Assembly (NCBI GenBank): GCA_016201805.1
Contig: JACQCB010000041.1
Coordinates: 1 to 7,284 of the forward strand
Direction of reading: 5' to 3'
DNA length: 7,284 nt
Source: Nitrospirota bacterium
Lineage (GTDB): Bacteria; Nitrospirota; Nitrospiria; Nitrospirales; Nitrospiraceae
Shown here: positions 6,311-7,284 of the stretch, piece by piece
Position numbering within the stretch: position 1 is the first letter of the stretch
Layout of the letters: each line of letters starts with the position of its first letter
The notes under the pieces: model-generated
Seen by the model: only the letters and a program-made list of their open reading frames with translations
The model's database searches: none
What the model was told of the DNA's origin: nothing
Made by a program: the position numbers and the translations under genes

Positions 6311-6354
6311 TTTTGCTTTTTTACCGCAAAATTCTGCCGTCACACCGGAAGTTA

Positions 6355-6363
6355 TGTTATTCT
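6355..6363 (+). promoter_or_regulatory. possible extended -10 promoter of the DHH gene
   Basis: TGTTATTCT fits the extended -10 pattern TGnTATnnT. No convincing -35 box is seen 17-18 bases upstream. Transcription would start near 6370, only about six bases before the ATG at 6376. That fits the lack of any Shine-Dalgarno there and suggests a nearly leaderless mRNA. This is weak evidence from a single element. Confidence 0.3.
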
Positions 6364-6375
6364 GAGTCTCCATCT

Positions 6376-7230
6376 ATGAACCGCGCTCATCCGCATCATC
6401 CGGCACAACTCCCCGACGTGGTCTTATACCATGCGGACTGCACCGATGGATTCGGGGCCGCCTGGGCCCTCTGGAAACGGGTCCCCTCGGCCCGGTTCAT
6501 CCCCGTCAAACACGGCATGCCTCCGCCCGACGGCCTGGCCGACCGCCATGTCCTCATCGTCGACTTCAGCTACGAACGCGCCGCATTGGAAGCCATCAGC
6601 CACAACGCCGCCAGTGTGCTCGTGCTGGATCATCACATCACCGCGCAGCAGGGACTGGCCGGCCTTCCCTACGTCTACTTCGACCAGAAAAAATCCGGCG
6701 CCATACTGGCCTGGGAATGGGCTCACGAAGAACCGCCTCCGTGGTTGCTCCAATACGTGCAAGACAAGGATCTCTGGACCTGGTCCTTGCCGTCCAGCCG
6801 GGAGATCAGCGCCGCGCTGGCCTCATACCCCCAAGACTTCACCGTCTGGGACGGACTCCGCCAAGAAACCTTGGAGGCGGAAGGCCGGGCGATCCTGCGT
6901 TACGAAAACGAGTTGGTCGGAAAAATCGCCGCGGCTTCCGTGCTCGTCTCTTTCCACGGCAAGACCGTGCCGGCGGTATACAGCGCCACGTTGACCAGTC
7001 AAGTCGGCGAGCGCCTGTCCAAAGGACATCCCTTCTGCATCATCTGGCATGATCGGGATGGCCGCCGGTACTACAGCCTCCGTTCGACCGCCGACGGCGC
7101 CGACGTCGCGGCAATCGCCATCGCCCACGGCGGAGGGGGCCACACCCACGCCGCCGGATTCTCCGTACCCCTGGCGCTGGACAACCCGGACCCCTTGGCT
7201 CCGCTAGAACAAGAACCGCGTGACAGGTGA
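6376..7230 (+). CDS. DHH/DHHA1 family phosphoesterase
   Basis: The protein is 284 residues. The DHH domain carries motif I HADCTDG at 19-25 (His19, Asp21, Asp24), motif II VDF with Asp63, motif III LDHH at 84-87 (Asp85, His86, His87), SGAILAWEW at 107-115, and motif IV VQDKDLWTW with Asp130. The DHHA1 domain ends in the substrate-binding GGGGHTHAAG at 252-261. Members are Mn2+-dependent phosphodiesterases that cleave short oligonucleotides, cyclic dinucleotides or pAp. The HADCTDG version of motif I resembles a small group annotated only as predicted phosphohydrolases (I think COG2404), so substrate and name stay open. ATG 6376 is chosen because homology-like sequence begins right after it. 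The frame stays open upstream to 5839 but there it lies antisense to the MNIO gene. There is no Shine-Dalgarno. The last residues and the TGA stop are made by a heptamer repeat. It is transcribed divergently from the MNIO block. Confidence 0.93.
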   Translation: MNRAHPHHPAQLPDVVLYHADCTDGFGAAWALWKRVPSARFIPVKHGMPPPDGLADRHVLIVDFSYERAALEAISHNAASVLVLDHHITAQQGLAGLPYVYFDQKKSGAILAWEWAHEEPPPWLLQYVQDKDLWTWSLPSSREISAALASYPQDFTVWDGLRQETLEAEGRAILRYENELVGKIAAASVLVSFHGKTVPAVYSATLTSQVGERLSKGHPFCIIWHDRDGRRYYSLRSTADGADVAAIAIAHGGGGHTHAAGFSVPLALDNPDPLAPLEQEPRDR

Positions 7231-7247
7231 CACGTGACGAGTGACCC
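7220..7247. repeat. four tandem 7-base GTGACNN units at the end of the DHH gene
   Basis: GTGACAG, GTGACAC, GTGACGA and GTGACCC follow without gaps, each with a perfect GTGAC core. The second unit contains the TGA stop of the DHH gene (7228-7230), and the first encodes part of the final residues. The remaining bases to 7284 show no assignable feature. Confidence 0.85.
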
Positions 7248-7284
7248 GTTGGGAGGGGAACTTCTGCTTTTGCGACTTTCGTCA

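Noticed and set aside
5839..6375. N-terminal extension of the DHH protein with a hydrophobic, membrane-like segment
   Set aside because: The extension is antisense to the MNIO gene up to 6186, and the hydrophobic stretch (FLAFLTFFALVAF) is simply the translation of the 9-base pyrimidine repeat. DHH homology starts after ATG 6376.
1..7284. CRISPR array, insertion sequence or prophage remnant
   Set aside because: No spaced direct repeats of CRISPR length, no terminal inverted repeats with a transposase, and no phage-type genes. The only repeats are short tandem arrays.

Overview
The window is GC-rich, densely coded bacterial chromosome from a Gram-negative-type organism (a signal-peptide protein and an MsbA-like exporter are present). 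The tight gene packing, GC-rich codon use and style of the proteins remind me of Nitrospirota (Nitrospira-like) genomes. That is an impression, not a demonstrated assignment. No tRNA, rRNA, CRISPR array, transposase or phage gene is visible.

Layout. On the + strand there is a 72-residue conserved-looking hypothetical protein (44-262), then an intergenic stretch holding a long hairpin with a TTCG loop (318-353), then a full-length MsbA-type ABC exporter half-transporter (374-2110). Converging on it is a four-gene minus-strand block, listed in transcription order. First is a DUF692/MNIO (multinuclear non-heme iron oxidase) family protein with an extra C-terminal domain (6186-4720). Next are a tRNA-dihydrouridine synthase (4723-3512), a Maf-type nucleotide pyrophosphatase (3521-2862) and a secreted protein of unknown function (2780-2115). 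The first two junctions overlap by 4 and 10 bases, which points to translational coupling. The last gene is separated by 81 bases and has its own promoter-like sequence. Diverging from the MNIO gene on the + strand is a DHH/DHHA1 phosphoesterase (6376-7230). The last 54 bases hold the end of a heptamer repeat and nothing else I can assign.

How the genes may work together. Dus and Maf are housekeeping RNA/nucleotide enzymes (tRNA dihydrouridine formation; hydrolysis of non-canonical or pyrimidine nucleoside triphosphates). The DHH protein is probably a phosphodiesterase acting on short nucleic acids or nucleotides. The MNIO protein is the outlier: relatives oxidise cysteines in ribosomally made peptides with the help of a partner protein. 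Here all expected metal-ligand positions of the barrel are present, and the C-terminal part resembles the HvfC/DUF2063 partner class, so enzyme and partner may be fused. No precursor peptide gene is visible in the window.

Outside the genes, short tandem repeats sit exactly at gene boundaries: a 7-base GTGA-type repeat at 4691-4725 and again at 7220-7247, a 9-base CCTTCTTNN repeat in the divergent promoter region (6266-6310), and an AAGGGC-type run at the dus/maf junction. These repeats supply start codons, stop codons and terminal residues to the neighbouring genes. No gene-free stretch exceeds 300 bases; the longest are 263-373 and 6187-6375.
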